This document shows, in pieces, positions 44,374 to 53,002 of a stretch of DNA of 64,000 nt. The notes beneath the pieces were generated by a model. That model saw nothing but the letters and a program-made list of their open reading frames with translations, had not been told where the DNA came from and ran no database searches. Source of the stretch: Candidatus Defluviibacterium haderslevense (GTDB lineage Bacteria; Bacteroidota; Bacteroidia; Chitinophagales; Saprospiraceae); assembly GCA_016712225.1 (NCBI GenBank), contig JADJRL010000003.1, positions 2,307,501 to 2,371,500 on the forward strand, in the 5' to 3' direction. Both the position numbers and the translations under genes were made by a program. How positions within the stretch are numbered: position 1 is the first letter of the stretch; each line of letters begins with the position of its first letter.

Positions 44374-45303
44374 TTATTTTGACCACGTTTTTATTTGTTC
44401 AATAAATTGTGTCTGTTGATCTATGAAAACATTATGAGAACAGTTGTCATAGTACTTTAAGTTATTAGAACCTAATAGTGATTGTAAGTCAGCTACTTGT
44501 TGTATTGAGTAAAGGCCATCATCTTTGCCATAAAGTCCAAACAGTCGAATTTTCTTTTTTTGTAATGCTTGCAAATTTTTTGTCAAGTCAATAGTTGTGT
44601 AATTTTCATTTTTCCAAAAACCTTGTGGTGCTGCAAAAGACATTTGAGTTGCATATTTTGTCAATAAGGTATCAGATCTGAATTTTGAATAAATATTTTT
44701 AGCTTCTTCCGATGGATTTTTGGGAGTATAGAAACCGTTTAACATAGCGTGTCCAAAACAATAGGAACTATATTCAATACTGGCTATGTCCATATGTTCA
44801 AGCATTGAAATGTAATTTAAGTTAAGGCTGTCTTTTTTTGTTTGATAAATACTTTTACATTTTGAGATAATGTTCTTGAAAGTCGATTGCAAAGAAACAG
44901 GTGCACCTACAAGAATAATTGATTGAACTTTTTTAGGATAAGTTTCAGCAAAAAGTGTGGCAACAACCCCGCCAAAACTGTGTCCAATTAAAGTTGCTTT
45001 TGTCAGACTATATTTTAGATATATGTTGTTTAAGTCTTCAAAAGTTTCTTTGAAAGTAAATTTTGAATTTGGATCAATGCTTCGTCCTTCTCCGCGTCTG
45101 TCGTAAACAATTACAAAAAAGCCATGGTCAGCAAGTTGTTGTGCTGTTGTACCTTCAAAGTTTACACAATTGTAGCCAGGTCCACCATGAAGAAAGATAA
45201 TTGGCTTATCTTTACTTTTACCAAAAGTTTTGGTATAAATATTTTGGCTGTTTGCAAACATTGTTGTTAAAAGAATAATTGTCGATGTGATGATTGTTTT
45301 CAT
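44374..45303 (-). CDS. Alpha/beta hydrolase, proline-iminopeptidase-like, exported
   Basis: 309 residues with a signal peptide (1-19). HGGPGYNCVNFEG (about 39-51) is the oxyanion motif of the prolyl-aminopeptidase branch; GHSFGGVVA (Ser about 108) is the nucleophile elbow; GKDDGLYS and NCSHNVFID supply the acid and histidine. Periplasmic hydrolase, substrate unknown. Confidence 0.85.
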   Translation of the reverse strand: MKTIITSTIILLTTMFANSQNIYTKTFGKSKDKPIIFLHGGPGYNCVNFEGTTAQQLADHGFFVIVYDRRGEGRSIDPNSKFTFKETFEDLNNIYLKYSLTKATLIGHSFGGVVATLFAETYPKKVQSIILVGAPVSLQSTFKNIISKCKSIYQTKKDSLNLNYISMLEHMDIASIEYSSYCFGHAMLNGFYTPKNPSEEAKNIYSKFRSDTLLTKYATQMSFAAPQGFWKNENYTTIDLTKNLQALQKKKIRLFGLYGKDDGLYSIQQVADLQSLLGSNNLKYYDNCSHNVFIDQQTQFIEQIKTWSK

Positions 45304-45350
45304 TCTGTTGTCTATTAGTTTTTATGTGGTTGTTTGTAATCTATAATTTG

Positions 45351-45472
45351 TGCTAACGTCAGAGTGTGAAAATACCTAAATCCAATGAGGTTAGAATGCA
45401 ATAATAGAAAATTTCTCAGATAGGTATGCAAATAAATTAAACCTATTAGGCGGTTTTTGCACAACCTGACAT
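45351..45472 (-). repeat. attC-like site, first of a tandem pair
   Basis: Left core TGCTAAC; right end CTGACA. Arms GTCAGAGTGTGAAAATACC and GGTTTTTGCACAACCTGAC pair with mismatches. It shares its right end with the next site, leaving no gene between them. Confidence 0.55.
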
Positions 45473-45597
45473 TTTGCAGATTTGCGCTGGGATGTTTATT
45501 CAAATCAAATGTTGATGCGAATAACTGAACGTTCTTATACTACAAAGCTGTTTTCGGAGCACGAAACCCCTTCTATTGCAAATGTGCTTTTAGCGGT
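45464..45597 (-). repeat. attC site, second of a tandem pair
   Basis: Left core CCTGACA, right core TTTTAGC; arms TTTTGCAGATTTGCGCTGGG and CTTCTATTGCAAATGTGC, close to the family at 61008 and 62695. Belongs to the propeller lipoprotein ending 20 bp to the right. Confidence 0.7.
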
Positions 45598-45617
45598 AAC
45601 TCTTCTTCCGTTTGTCA

Positions 45618-46667
45618 TTATTTGAACTTTTTAAATGTTGTCCCATTAAATTTATAGGCTCCGTTTTCGTGTGTTCCAAGCCATAGTTCTCCGCTGTTGT
45701 CTTTGTAAATACTAAAAATCGTAATGTCTTTAGCGTTTTGCTGAACAGGATAATGTGTGACTTTTGTTCCGTCATATTTCCAAACGCCATTGCGAAATGT
45801 TGCAATCCACAAGTTATTATTGTTGTCCTTTACAATGGATAAATATTCGTTTATACTACCGTCCTTCTTCCCGTCTAAACTGCCTATGCTTTCTTGTCGT
45901 TTGTAAAATTTTGTGCTATTTACTGTAACACTGTCGTAAACAGTATACCGAAATGCGGTATTGAACCATAAGTCTCCATTTTTATCTTCAGTAATTGCAC
46001 GAACTCCATTTGCCCCGCCATCACCAAATTCAGTCACATCATTTTCTGTAATCCATTCAAATGATTTTCCGTTATATCGACATACACCTGATGGATTAGT
46101 GCCAAACCAAATGTTTCCTTTACTGTCCTGATAGATGCTGTAGATTTCGAATGGATTGGAAAGTTTCGGGGGCTTTGGAATAGGTAACTCATATAAAGTA
46201 ATACCGTCATATTGAAATACTTTTTCAGTTTGATATGAATGCTTAAACCACAAATCATTGGATTGGAATTTCCAATCATTACTCGGGATTGGGGATAACA
46301 TAGTAAATGTATATCCGTCAAACTTAGTTATTGTCGAATTCGGATAGCAACCATTGAAATAAATGTTGCCAGAATTATCTTCTTTAATTTCATCTACTCT
46401 ATTGTTTGGTAAGCCATGTTTTGTGGTATAATTAATCAATGTCTTTCCATCATATCTATACACCCCAGTCTCCCAGCTTTCAAACCAATAAATATTATTT
46501 TTGTCCTGATAAACAACCATTATACTGCTGCCAAGTTCATTTAAGGTGTCGCCCTTTACAAGCTTTTCATTAGACTGTTTTGTGTTATTTTTATGAGTAG
46601 AGGTCTGCCCATTGCACGATGTCAATAAAGTTAACATGCTAAAAAATAAATGTAAGTTCAATTTCAT
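45618..46667 (-). CDS. Propeller-repeat lipoprotein (copy 2)
   Basis: 349 residues from MKLNLHLFF, with lipobox LLTSCNGQ (Cys about 18). Repeats of DKNNIYWFESWETGVYRYDGKT type, GNIWFGTNPSGVCRYNGKS and GELWLGTHENGAYKFNGTT form Reg_prop propeller blades. Same SCNGQ lipobox and blade layout as the proteins at 36190 and 51748. No short palindromic insertions were noticed in this copy. Confidence 0.78.
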   Translation of the reverse strand: MKLNLHLFFSMLTLLTSCNGQTSTHKNNTKQSNEKLVKGDTLNELGSSIMVVYQDKNNIYWFESWETGVYRYDGKTLINYTTKHGLPNNRVDEIKEDNSGNIYFNGCYPNSTITKFDGYTFTMLSPIPSNDWKFQSNDLWFKHSYQTEKVFQYDGITLYELPIPKPPKLSNPFEIYSIYQDSKGNIWFGTNPSGVCRYNGKSFEWITENDVTEFGDGGANGVRAITEDKNGDLWFNTAFRYTVYDSVTVNSTKFYKRQESIGSLDGKKDGSINEYLSIVKDNNNNLWIATFRNGVWKYDGTKVTHYPVQQNAKDITIFSIYKDNSGELWLGTHENGAYKFNGTTFKKFK

Positions 46668-46707
46668 TGTCATCTGATTAGTGTTTGAAATGTTGGCATA
46701 AAGTTAC

Positions 46708-46838
46708 CACTAACGTTTTGGCACTTGGCGAATAATTGGATATAGTAGTATTAAGTAAATTTTTTAGATAATCAATATTCGTAGCAATATCTTTATTTAA
46801 CCAATGAAACCGCTTTTTTGCCAAACGCTTGTTAGTGG
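46708..46838 (-). repeat. attC site with perfectly matched cores
   Basis: CACTAACG at the left and GTTAGTGG at the right are exact complements; arms TTTTGGCACTTGGCGAAT and CTTTTTTGCCAAACGCTT. Belongs to the cupin gene. Confidence 0.85.
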
Positions 46839-46856
46839 TTCGTAGTTTTTGTTATT

Positions 46857-47231
46857 CTAAATCCAACCTAATTCTTTTACTGTCATTTCACTTTCTATAG
46901 CCCCTGTATGCAAAGTTGCCTTTGGTTCAAAGAGAAGATTAAATACAATTTCTCCATTTGTGTGTGGTCTATGTTCTACACCTTTTGGAACAATTAAAAT
47001 TTCGCCTTCCTTAACTTCAACAGTTCTCCCATCTCGAAAGTCCATCAATAATGTTCCTTTGAATACCATAAAAAGTTCGTCCTCGTTCTCATGACTGTGC
47101 CAAACGAAGTCGTTCTTAAGTTTGCATAGTTTTACATATTGTTCATTAAGTTCACCAATTATATGTGGTGTCCATTCGTTTTCAAATAGAGAAAACTTCT
47201 CCATAATGTTAATAGAATTGATTTCTTTCAT
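46857..47231 (-). CDS. Cupin-domain protein
   Basis: 124 residues. Cupin motif 1 is VWHSHENEDELFMVFKG (about 43-59: two His and Glu), motif 2 is GEILIVPKGVEHRPHT (about 76-91). Likely metal-binding; probably an enzyme or sugar/ligand-binding protein. No signal peptide. Confidence 0.85.
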   Translation of the reverse strand: MKEINSINIMEKFSLFENEWTPHIIGELNEQYVKLCKLKNDFVWHSHENEDELFMVFKGTLLMDFRDGRTVEVKEGEILIVPKGVEHRPHTNGEIVFNLLFEPKATLHTGAIESEMTVKELGWI

Positions 47232-47283
47232 ATTCTTTGAATTTTAATATTATTCTTAATTAGGTGTCGATTTTAACAATGAC

Positions 47284-47416
47284 CAATAACGATTCTGGGC
47301 TTGGTAATGTGGGTGGTATTTAACACTAAAGTTCAAAAGATTTACTACGTTTGAACTTTGCAGAAATGTTTTGTTGAAGCACTTCAGCCGCCATATTACC
47401 AAACCCATGTTAATGG
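47284..47416 (-). repeat. attC site
   Basis: Cores CAATAAC and GTTAATG; arms TCTGGGCTTGGTAATGTGGG and CCGCCATATTACCAAACCC. Belongs to the VOC cassette at 47480. Confidence 0.82.
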
Positions 47417-47479
47417 TTTTTTTTTATGGTTAATAGAATTAGGACTGACATTGTTTTGTGATTTTAGGTATTCTATCTG

Positions 47480-47893
47480 TCAATTGATTATTCCTTTGTT
47501 ATTTTCATTGGGTTCAATTAAGTCCCACAAATTCCCATATAAATCTTCAAATACAGCGACTGTTCCATATTCAAAGGTTTCAGGAGGTCTTACAAACTTT
47601 ATTTGTCTGTCTATCATTTTATTGTAATCTCTCCAAAAATCATCTGTAAAGAGAAAAAAAGCAACTCGTCCGCCAGTTTGATTACCAATACTTTTTGTCT
47701 GTCTATCGTTGGCAGCTTTAGCAAGTAATAAGCAACATTCTTTTGCTCCTTTGGGTGATATCATTACCCACCTCTTTTCTTCACTTAGCTTGGTGTCTTC
47801 GATTACTTGAAAGTCGAGTTTTTGGGTGTAGAATTCAATAGCATCATCGTAATTGTCTACTATTAATGCAATATGTGCTATTCTTTGATACAT
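47480..47893 (-). CDS. VOC-superfamily (glyoxalase-like) protein
   Basis: 137 residues. RIAHIALIVDNYDDAIEFYTQKLDF (residues 4-28, first half) and GGRVAFFLFTDDFWRDYNKMIDR with EDLYGNLWDLIEPN (second half) give the classic lactoylglutathione-lyase-like fold with His near the start and Glu in the last strand as likely metal ligands. Activity unknown. Confidence 0.87.
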   Translation of the reverse strand: MYQRIAHIALIVDNYDDAIEFYTQKLDFQVIEDTKLSEEKRWVMISPKGAKECCLLLAKAANDRQTKSIGNQTGGRVAFFLFTDDFWRDYNKMIDRQIKFVRPPETFEYGTVAVFEDLYGNLWDLIEPNENNKGIIN

Positions 47894-47996
47894 ATATTCA
47901 GTTTTACTTTTATGGATTTGTTTTGGCTGCTCATTTTTGGAAAAAATTATTGTCCAAACCTTCTGTACTTTATCAGATTTGTGTTAGTATACCATG

Positions 47997-48134
47997 ACCG
48001 TAACGTTTTGTGGTTTTGCATGCTGTGTGTAGTATAAAGTACTATAGCTTAAATTTAGCACAAAAGTAAATAGAAAGTAATAATGTTCACCCCTGTACTT
48101 AAAGCCCTACTGATCCAAAACTATAGTTACCGGA
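47997..48134 (-). repeat. attC site overlapping a stop codon
   Basis: Cores ACCGTAAC and GTTACCGG are complementary. The centre AAATTTAGCACAAAAGTAA matches sites at 51608, 57235 and 63642. The stop TAA of the gene at 48127 lies in the right core. Confidence 0.78.
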
Positions 48135-48753
48135 GGTATTTTTTTCTACTATTTGTCACTTTCCAAAATTTCTCGATACAATTGATAAAATTTTGTCTTA
48201 ATACTATTTCTGGTAATTCCTCCAGATAACCTTCCGGATTGTAACATTTTACTATGCGGTAACCATCTTTGTTAATGAATTCAAATCTATGTGATACACC
48301 ATGTGTCATTGAAATAAAAGTTGACATAGAATCATTTATCTTTCTTTCCATTATATTCAAAGAGTCAGTATCAAAACTCCAAATTCTTTCAGCATCGAAA
48401 GTAAGCAAAAGTTCGTTTGCCTTTCTTTTGTTTATACTTTTCTTATATATTTTAGTTTTAATTGGCTGCGATTTAATTATATAACCTGATGTATCTTCAG
48501 AATAAAATCTATCATAAAAAATTAATGACCATTTATTCTTTTTGTTCGCAATGATGATATTTCTAGTTCTCAATCTTCACCAAAAACTATTTGCAGAATA
48601 ACTCATTAAAAAGTCATATTTTTTCGAGAACTCCTTAAATACAATACTTTCTAAGGTATCTGAATTGGTAGCATTATTTGTGAATAAACGAATTTGACCG
48701 ATCATAAGGAGTGGAAAACAAAAAACGATTATTGATAGTAATAAGGTTTTCAT
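48127..48753 (-). pseudogene. Unrecognised secreted protein gene split by an in-frame TGA
   Basis: From ATG at 48753 the frame encodes a signal peptide (MKTLLLSIIVFCFPLLMIGQ) and 58 residues, then meets TGA at 48577-48579 and continues in the same frame for 149 codons to a TAA inside the attC. About 209 codons in total. The part after the stop could only start at TTG (48571-48573). Disruption by a single base change, or a sequence error. The product family is not recognised; exported if intact. Confidence 0.65.
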
Positions 48754-48762
48754 AAATGTCTC

Positions 48763-48844
48763 TGTTAACGTTTGTATTTATACCTTTGCTGCCTTGTCGA
48801 GCCATGTGTTTGGGCAGCATGGACGCAAATACATTGTTCGATGC
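48763..48844 (-). repeat. Short attC site
   Basis: TGTTAACG at left and GTTCGAT at right; arms TTTGTATTTATACCTTTGC and GCATGGACGCAAATACATT pair, with GCTGCC / GGCAGC perfect at the loop. About 80 bp, shorter than most others in the array. Belongs to the membrane protein ending at 48895. Confidence 0.68.
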
Positions 48845-48894
48845 AGTATTTTTTTCAATGATTTATGAACTTTAAATTAATAATACGCAATCTA

Positions 48895-50019
48895 TTAATT
48901 GGCTTCTAACCAATTTTTAACAACAAGGCGAGATTTTTGAAGAATTTCATCAAACCCTTGTGCATATTTTTTATCACTGCGTTTTGCAGGCGGTATATCT
49001 AAAACTTTTTGAAGGTTTACCATGTTTGGTCTAAAATCTGCAGCATCGCCTTTAAATTGCGCCTCCAGTATATGACACAATGCGCCAATATTGGTAGAAC
49101 CTAAGAAAAAATTATCTGGGTTTTTAATAGATTCATTAGAGACAGTGGTTACATAAGTAATGCTGTTTTTGATAGGTATAATGAATTCTTTAGGATGTTC
49201 TAATGTATTAGCCTCTAAAAATCCATACGCATTGAAAATATCACCTATATCTTTACTTTCCAAAATCCGTATCAAGTTGGTTTCCCAATGTTCATATGAT
49301 TTTATTTTAGCGACTGCTGCCTTACGAATTTCGTCATTTTCACCTTTATCCCTATCCCTATCCATAACTGCGTAGGATAGTAGTCGTGTTATTGTTGTGT
49401 CGTTATGTGCATTAATAAAATCCATCGAGGTTTTAAAATACCAGGACCGATCACCTCCATACTTGCGAATTTCCTCCTGCCTGGCTTCACGCACAGCTAT
49501 CTTGTGCTCTATTTGTCTTCGTGCCCAACCAAACAATATTCCTAATACCATTAAAGCTGCTAATCCAAAGGCAATCGCCATAGGAGTTTTATAGAAATAA
49601 GGTGAAACACGTGCTTTTAACTCTGTATTTAAAAGAAAAAAACAGGATGCAAACACCAATAAGGGCATCCATATCTGTCCGATACGCTTAATCAACAAAC
49701 GGAAAAAGTCCGGTAAATCATGATACCATCCTGATTCGAAGAATGAAGAATCAAAAATCGCAACCACCATACATAACCAACCGATACCTACCAAAATATT
49801 ACGTGTCCTGCCTTGGGGAGATACCCAATCAAAACCGCCTTTCCACCAGATAGAAAGAGTTAAAATCAAGCTACAGATTGTGAAGCCAATGACTACGACT
49901 TGGAGCATCATACCAAGGGCTATCCCATCCTCCCCCCTGTGAGGCTTTGAAAAATAACCATTGATAAGGCTTATCCCGAAAAAAAACAGAAGCGTTAATA
50001 CGTAAGAAATATATGCCAT
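48895..50019 (-). CDS. Membrane protein with a large soluble C-terminal domain, unrecognised
   Basis: 374 residues with five predicted membrane helices in the first 190 (about 3-20, 37-58, 75-93, 113-130, 148-167), then a soluble region rich in charged residues (REARQEEIRKYGGDRSW ...) of about 200 residues. No family recognised. It lies between two sites and a 464-bp gene-free stretch lies upstream; fit to a single cassette is less clean here. Confidence 0.6.
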   Translation of the reverse strand: MAYISYVLTLLFFFGISLINGYFSKPHRGEDGIALGMMLQVVVIGFTICSLILTLSIWWKGGFDWVSPQGRTRNILVGIGWLCMVVAIFDSSFFESGWYHDLPDFFRLLIKRIGQIWMPLLVFASCFFLLNTELKARVSPYFYKTPMAIAFGLAALMVLGILFGWARRQIEHKIAVREARQEEIRKYGGDRSWYFKTSMDFINAHNDTTITRLLSYAVMDRDRDKGENDEIRKAAVAKIKSYEHWETNLIRILESKDIGDIFNAYGFLEANTLEHPKEFIIPIKNSITYVTTVSNESIKNPDNFFLGSTNIGALCHILEAQFKGDAADFRPNMVNLQKVLDIPPAKRSDKKYAQGFDEILQKSRLVVKNWLEAN

Positions 50020-50248
50020 TATTTTACTAAAAAAATGAAAAATGTTTTACCAAGAGTCTTTATGGAAGTATAATTCTTGTCTAAGTTAGACATTGTTGCG
50101 TTTTAAAGGAAAACTTTTTATATCCGTAAAAACGTGTAAATATAAAAAAGAATTAAGTGAAATATTAAGGAGTGAAATTTTATATTTTAAAGCGTGGTAA
50201 CTTTGAAAGTTAATATTTTATTTTTTCATTTCTTTAGCTCATGGTCCA

Positions 50249-50279
50249 TCGCCCTATTCTTTAATTAATGAACGGGGCA
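50249..50279 (+). terminator. Terminator-like hairpin
   Basis: GCCC and GGGGC flank a loop of about 18 bases rich in A and T, followed on the plus strand by ATTTTTTC. On the plus strand this fits a weak rho-independent terminator, although no plus-strand gene precedes it, so purpose is unclear. Confidence 0.3.
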
Positions 50280-50309
50280 TTTTTTCATTGCATTGAAAGT
50301 CACGTGACA

Positions 50310-50331
50310 TCATGAAGTGAGGACTTCATGA
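50310..50331. other. Perfect 9-bp inverted repeat with GAGG loop
   Basis: TCATGAAGT, loop GAGG, ACTTCATGA. Could be an operator or a small hairpin; no partner protein is evident. Confidence 0.4.
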
Positions 50332-50354
50332 GTAATTTTGTTTCTGCTAATATA

Positions 50355-50425
50355 TGATTTACCAGTGGAAAATCGGTTTCCTGCCTAAACATTAACCGCC
50401 AATTCATGAAACCACTGTAAATGGT
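50355..50425 (-). repeat. Tentative decayed attC
   Basis: ATTTACCAGTGG and CCACTGTAAAT are near-complementary arms around GCC-rich middle sequence. The ends lack the TAACG/GTTA cores, so this may be unrelated to attC. Confidence 0.3.
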
Positions 50426-50483
50426 TTGTGCTTTTTATTAAGATAATTTAATTAATAATCTTCCTTTTATACTTGAATTATTT

Positions 50484-51566
50484 CTATTTATTTTCGGTAG
50501 ATGTTATACTTGTCATAACCCAATTATTTAGATTTTTTTTGAAAGTAGCCGTCCATGCATATATTGTTGATTCAACTTGGTTTTCATTGGTCTTTAATTT
50601 TACTCTTTTTTGTACAAATATTTGGGCTAATGTTGCATCATCTGAAATTTTGATGATAGGTGGTTGTATATCATCCCATTCAATGAATGTTACTGAATCA
50701 AAGTAACCTTGAAATCGCTTGAAAAGTTCTTCCTTCTTTGGTGTATTTATTTTACCGTTACGCACTTCGGTAAAATTATCTGCCATAATGGATGTCAATA
50801 ATTTGGCATCACGGTTGAAATGTGCGTTTCTTTGCAGCTCGTGTAATTCTAATAATTTTTTTATAGCAATAATTTTCTTTGGGATGTTAAAATTCGCTTG
50901 GTTAATCTGATTTATTTTTATGGTGTGAAAGTTCAAAATAAAATCCCCTTGTTTGTCACTAAATGTTACTTTTGAGGGAAGTAATAATTTATCCACTTTT
51001 TTCCAATCGTTTATTGATAATCGAATCGTATCTTGATTTTCTTCAAATGGATTAAAAATAGTTAACCCAAGTAATAGATTAGTATTTTTTTCAAAATACA
51101 AATATGCAGTTTTGTCCAATTCATCAATAACAGAAATCTTTACAGCTTGTTTTCCTTCGAAATCCTCATTCCTAATAAATTTTGCATCACGAAATCTTTC
51201 AGTTAAATGAGTAGCAATCCATTGAAGTTCATGCGAAGGCCATATAAAAGCTGAATTCTTGTTAGATATTTCTATTTCAATACCTTTTGTCCAATAATTA
51301 TCACCGTTTACAATACCAATATAGTCAGGTTTGTTTTCTTTTATTTGTCTAAAAATTGTTTTATTATCTTTTGCGGATTGGATTTCGGTTTCATATTTTC
51401 CGTTTGGTCCAATACAATTAGCAAATGAGTAGATACTTTGTACTCGGTTAATTGAATTTATTCCTCCAATAGCTTGAAAATATTTATTAAGTACTAATGA
51501 AGCGTTTTCTTGTGCTGAAAGTATTAACGAAAAGAAAAATAGGATTATTAAATTATTTAATTTCAT
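50484..51566 (-). CDS. Exported LolA-like protein with a C-terminal DUF4440/SnoaL-like domain
   Basis: About 361 residues from MKLNNLIILFFFS, which begins a signal peptide (the longer frame upstream runs through attC and is not used). The N-terminal half (about 20-230) reads as the beta-rich LolA-like fold found in Bacteroidota outer-membrane lipoprotein-sorting relatives (IGPNGKYETEI, DFEGKQAVKISVIDEL). The last ~115 residues (LLELHELQRNAHFNRDAKLLTSIMADNFTEVRNG) are a nuclear-transport-factor-2-like domain. Function unknown. Confidence 0.65.
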   Translation of the reverse strand: MKLNNLIILFFFSLILSAQENASLVLNKYFQAIGGINSINRVQSIYSFANCIGPNGKYETEIQSAKDNKTIFRQIKENKPDYIGIVNGDNYWTKGIEIEISNKNSAFIWPSHELQWIATHLTERFRDAKFIRNEDFEGKQAVKISVIDELDKTAYLYFEKNTNLLLGLTIFNPFEENQDTIRLSINDWKKVDKLLLPSKVTFSDKQGDFILNFHTIKINQINQANFNIPKKIIAIKKLLELHELQRNAHFNRDAKLLTSIMADNFTEVRNGKINTPKKEELFKRFQGYFDSVTFIEWDDIQPPIIKISDDATLAQIFVQKRVKLKTNENQVESTIYAWTATFKKNLNNWVMTSITSTENK

Positions 51567-51607
51567 TTTTTTAATTTTATTTGATTCTTGATTCTGCGTT
51601 AGCCTGA

Positions 51608-51740
51608 CCGCTAACGTTTTGGGGCTTTGAGAAGAAGCGGAATTAGAAGCACAAATATTCAGTTTAGCACAAAAGTTGATGCAAGATAGAATGTTCAATT
51701 AACAATGTCACCCGCCATTGAGCCAAACGCCTGTTAACGG
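51608..51740 (-). repeat. attC site with matched cores
   Basis: CCGCTAACG and GTTAACGG. Arms TTTTGGGGCTTTGAGAAGAAG and CCGCCATTGAGCCAAACGCC; centre AGTTTAGCACAAAAG. Belongs to the propeller protein whose stop is 8 bp to the right. Confidence 0.83.
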
Positions 51741-51747
51741 CTGCTTA

Positions 51748-52839
51748 TTATCTTTTTATTAAATACTTTTCAAAAGTATCTCCATTTTGTTTGTAAACTC
51801 CGTCATTGTCAGTTCCAAGCCAAATTGTTCCGTTATTATCTTGGTAGACAGATACTAGCAAAACATTTTCTGTGCCCTTTTTTACTTCAAGGTTGGTGAG
51901 TGTTTTACCGTCATATTTCCAAACACCACCACCGTAAGTAGTCATCCATAAATTACCATCTTCATCTGCTATTCCAGCGTTGAAATAAAGTATTTTATCT
52001 TTGGTGTTCTCTATGGGTAAATCAATTGCTTTTAGTTTTTCATAGCCATTTGGAAAGGCTGGGTTAATTTTGTATTTACTATAAAAATTACTTAACCAAA
52101 AATAACCGTTCTTATCTTGAATCATTGAACGAACACCAGGAACTCGTCCGTCTGGAAGAGTTGAAAGTTCCTTTTCTCCAAACCATAAAAATGAATTGCC
52201 ATCGTATCGAAAGGCGCCAGCAGTAGCAGTTCCAAACCAAATATTACCACGTTTGTCTTTGTTAACTCCGAAAACTGCATAAGGGGTATTGTTGAGTCCT
52301 TTAAAAGGAACTCCTTCTGGTTCTATTCCAAATGCTTTTTTTAAGTCTTGTTGAGGTAATTTTAATTCAAAAAGAGAATCTCCATCATAACGATATAAGT
52401 CGTCTGCATTGTAACCAAACCACAAGTCAGAAGGATTCAGTTTCCATTGGTTATAAGATGATTTTATTGCCTTTAACGTAGTGAATTGCTTTCCGTCAAA
52501 TTTGTTAATTCCTTCGTGTGTTTCAATGTATATATTTCCGTTAATATCTTCTTGAATACCACGGATTGAATTGCTAACTAAACCGTCTACTGTTGTAAAA
52601 AGTTTCAAATTGTTTCCGTCTAAATAATAGATACCTTTTCCGTTACTACCAAACCAATATTTTCCTTTTGAGTCTTGAAATATTTTCCAAATTTGATTAT
52701 CAAGTTCAGAAGTTGTCTTGCCTATTTCAAGCGTTTTTGATTCAGTCTGTTTGTGTTCAGATTTAACTTGTCCATTGCAAGAAAGGAAGTTACTTGATGC
52801 AAAAATTAGTAAGACTATTTTTACTGAGTTAATTTTCAT
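51748..52839 (-). CDS. Propeller-repeat lipoprotein (copy 3)
   Basis: 363 residues, lipobox FLSCNGQ (Cys about 21). Blades IWKIFQDSKGKYWFGSNGKGIYYL, GNIWFGTATAGAFRYDGNSF, GNLWMTTYGGGVWKYDGKT and GTIWLGTDNDGVYKQNGDTF are Reg_prop repeats. Closest in layout to copy 2 (45618), including a shared domain order and SCNGQ. Anchored propeller of unknown ligand. Confidence 0.8.
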   Translation of the reverse strand: MKINSVKIVLLIFASSNFLSCNGQVKSEHKQTESKTLEIGKTTSELDNQIWKIFQDSKGKYWFGSNGKGIYYLDGNNLKLFTTVDGLVSNSIRGIQEDINGNIYIETHEGINKFDGKQFTTLKAIKSSYNQWKLNPSDLWFGYNADDLYRYDGDSLFELKLPQQDLKKAFGIEPEGVPFKGLNNTPYAVFGVNKDKRGNIWFGTATAGAFRYDGNSFLWFGEKELSTLPDGRVPGVRSMIQDKNGYFWLSNFYSKYKINPAFPNGYEKLKAIDLPIENTKDKILYFNAGIADEDGNLWMTTYGGGVWKYDGKTLTNLEVKKGTENVLLVSVYQDNNGTIWLGTDNDGVYKQNGDTFEKYLIKR

Positions 52840-52871
52840 TTCTATTAATTTTTATTTCGGTCTTTAAGTTG

Positions 52872-53002
52872 GCTATAACGGAGCGGTACTTGCGACGTTC
52901 AGCCACTTGCACCAAAGCCAAAAGTAAGAAATATTTTCATAAGAAACCAATAGTGAAGAATTATGATATTTGGCGGTATGTTTGCAAGTACAATGTTAGT
53001 GG
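52872..53002 (-). repeat. attC site overlapping a stop codon
   Basis: GCTATAAC and GTTAGTG cores; arms GAGCGGTACTTGCGACGTTC and GGCGGTATGTTTGCAAGTAC are strongly paired. The stop TAA of the S41 gene lies within the right core (52996-52998). Confidence 0.85.

Larger units (their letters stand above)
50020..50483. other. Gene-free stretch with three inverted repeats
   Basis: 464 bp with no credible gene. It contains a terminator-like hairpin (50249-50279), a 9-bp perfect inverted repeat (50310-50331) and a tentative decayed attC (50355-50425), each listed separately. Confidence 0.5.

Noticed and set aside
44189..44386. 65-codon frame across an attC site
   Set aside because: It is a translation of the attC repeat itself; similar short frames recur in many sites (for example 60974-61219 and 62769-62966).
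48127..48573. The TTG-initiated 148-codon frame as an intact gene
   Set aside because: The upstream sequence in the same frame encodes a signal peptide, so this is better explained as the rest of a gene broken by TGA.
51567..51698. Longer start of the LolA-like gene
   Set aside because: It runs through the attC at 51608; the ATG at 51566 starts the signal peptide.
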